Below, piece after piece: positions 63,287-64,000 of a stretch of DNA of 64,000 nucleotides (the stretch's first letter is position 1; each line of letters opens with the position of its first letter). A program made the translations under genes and the position numbers. Source of the DNA: Bacteroidia bacterium (GTDB taxonomy: Bacteria; Bacteroidota; Bacteroidia; AKYH767-A; OLB10); assembly GCA_016788165.1 (NCBI GenBank), contig JAEUTH010000021.1, positions 1 through 64,000 on the forward strand. Reading direction: 5' to 3'. Below the pieces are notes generated by a model. That model was not told the DNA's origin and searched no databases. It saw nothing but the letters and a program-made list of their open reading frames with translations.

Positions 63287-64000
63287 CGCAAATCGAGTAC
63301 ATATTTTTTGCTGCCTGCATTATACACTTTGAGTAAACTGTTGCCTGTATCATTATTTCGATTTGATGGAATTCGAATATAATTTGAGCTAATAATAAAC
63401 GCTTGCGGGGGTACTGTTTCGATGTATTTAAATCCCAATATTTCAAAACTTTTTCCGCTTCCCAATGCGCTATCAGTATAAGTCATAATGTGTTTTGCGC
63501 CTGTAATTTCAATAAAATGAGTCAATATTTTACTAAGGCCACCTGTTACACTGTATTGGTTTAATGTGGCAAAGCGTAACAATTCGTACGATCTGAAATG
63601 GGGTAAATCGTAATTCATTAAACGACTCTTGCTAAATGTTGCTACTGCATATACGGTTTGCTTTTGCAATGCAATGTTTTTCCATCCGGCTACACTACCC
63701 AACAAATGATTTTGGTTGTAAAAGTTTTCTGCAGTTGTTTTATCCAAATTGCTTAATTCAAGTGTGCGGGCAAATACGCGTTTACTTTGTTTCGTAGTAT
63801 GAATTATACGACTTAAAATAATGGGTTGCTGTTTGTACCATTGATCTTCAAATACAGTCATACATTCCATTTCTTGCTGTTGGCATAATTCCATAAAGCT
63901 GCTCAAAAAATCTGAAGGCAATACTTGCGTTTTATAGGTTTTAAAATCGATAATGTGTAACCAAATTTTATTGACAATACAAATAAACTGAAAGGGCGAA
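63283..64000 (-). CDS. Hypothetical protein, C-terminal part (cut by window edge)
   Basis: The open frame continues past an in-frame TTG at 63921 to the edge of the window without a stop (SPFQFICIVNKIWLH is the last part read), so the real start is outside. At least 239 residues are visible. The core contains FYNQNHLLGSV, VYAVATFSKSRLMNYD and a YELLRFAT...SVTGGLSKIL...YTDSALGSGKSFEILGFKY pattern. I recall a similar, GNAT-like arrangement from phage- and homing-endonuclease-linked proteins, but cannot name the family. It overlaps miaA by 4 bases (ATGA), so they should be translated together. Confidence 0.6.
   Translation of the reverse strand, partial: SPFQFICIVNKIWLHIIDFKTYKTQVLPSDFLSSFMELCQQQEMECMTVFEDQWYKQQPIILSRIIHTTKQSKRVFARTLELSNLDKTTAENFYNQNHLLGSVAGWKNIALQKQTVYAVATFSKSRLMNYDLPHFRSYELLRFATLNQYSVTGGLSKILTHFIEITGAKHIMTYTDSALGSGKSFEILGFKYIETVPPQAFIISSNYIRIPSNRNNDTGNSLLKVYNAGSKKYVLDLR

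Noticed and set aside
1-64000. CRISPR array to go with the Cas6-like gene
   Set aside because: No series of regularly spaced 25-40 base repeats was seen; the heptamer arrays have no spacers.
1-64000. tRNA or other structural RNA genes in the intergenic gaps
   Set aside because: No cloverleaf-like arms or T-loop GTTCRANNC sequence with matching acceptor ends were found in gaps of useful length.

Overview
The window is an ordinary chromosomal stretch of a low-GC member of the Bacteroidota; class and genus cannot be fixed from sequence alone, though the gene set suits the Chitinophagia/Sphingobacteriia-type groups. The evidence is: secreted proteins with type IX secretion system (T9SS) type A and type B (gliding-motility-associated) C-terminal sorting domains, a PorP/SprF protein, a TamL-type BamA homologue, the rpmB-rpmG-DUF4295 cluster, the parA-parB-DUF5683-dapB-lepB cluster, bacillithiol enzyme BshC, and -7 boxes of the Bacteroidota TAnnTTTG type. 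I see no rRNA, tRNA, complete insertion sequence, prophage or CRISPR array. Layout, 1-20 kb: the start of a secreted protein runs off the left edge, then a LVIVD-repeat T9SS cargo protein, a multispanning glycosyltransferase, ftsK-lolA, a Smr-less mutS2 with hslR, and a 971-base non-coding region. That region holds a second copy of a 50-base repeat also found at 334-383; both copies are followed by heptamer tandem repeats. Next come ychF, an orphan Cas6-like gene, an AsmA-like/GT51 glycosyltransferase fusion, pyrB-pyrR, an alpha/beta hydrolase, and an ECF sigma factor with a membrane partner. 20-32 kb: a TrmH-type methyltransferase, tamL, a tandem double D-Ala-D-Ala ligase, fbaB, accD, two T9SS cargo proteins (FG-GAP and repeat beta-sheet types) and diadenylate cyclase cdaA. 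32-48 kb: rpmE2, a 1165-residue PKD-rich type B cargo protein, an M20 dipeptidase, a compact adhesin - PorP/SprF - OmpA operon, bshC, rimO, ftsY and the rpmB-rpmG-DUF4295 operon. 48-64 kb: an MBL-fold hydrolase, a small lipoprotein, the parA-parB-DUF5683-dapB-lepB run, a secreted sulfatase carrying SprB-type repeats, tatD-tcdA, a second ECF sigma/membrane-partner pair, a TSUP transporter, a class D beta-lactamase-like protein without its catalytic Ser and Lys, miaA, and a gene cut by the right edge. How the genes fit together: most are housekeeping (division, segregation, translation, cell wall, pyrimidine, lipid and lysine synthesis). Overlaid on this is a cell-surface programme of at least seven predicted T9SS cargo or T9SS-linked genes. 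Cell-envelope biology dominates: TamL, LolA, FtsK, LepB, GT51, Ddl-Ddl, CdaA, OmpA and PorP. The most unusual items are the orphan Cas6-like protein, the dead class D beta-lactamase homologue, the AsmA-GT51 and Ddl-Ddl fusions, the sulfatase-SprB chimera, and the dispersed repeat with heptamers. All assignments come from reading motifs by eye; no database search was run.
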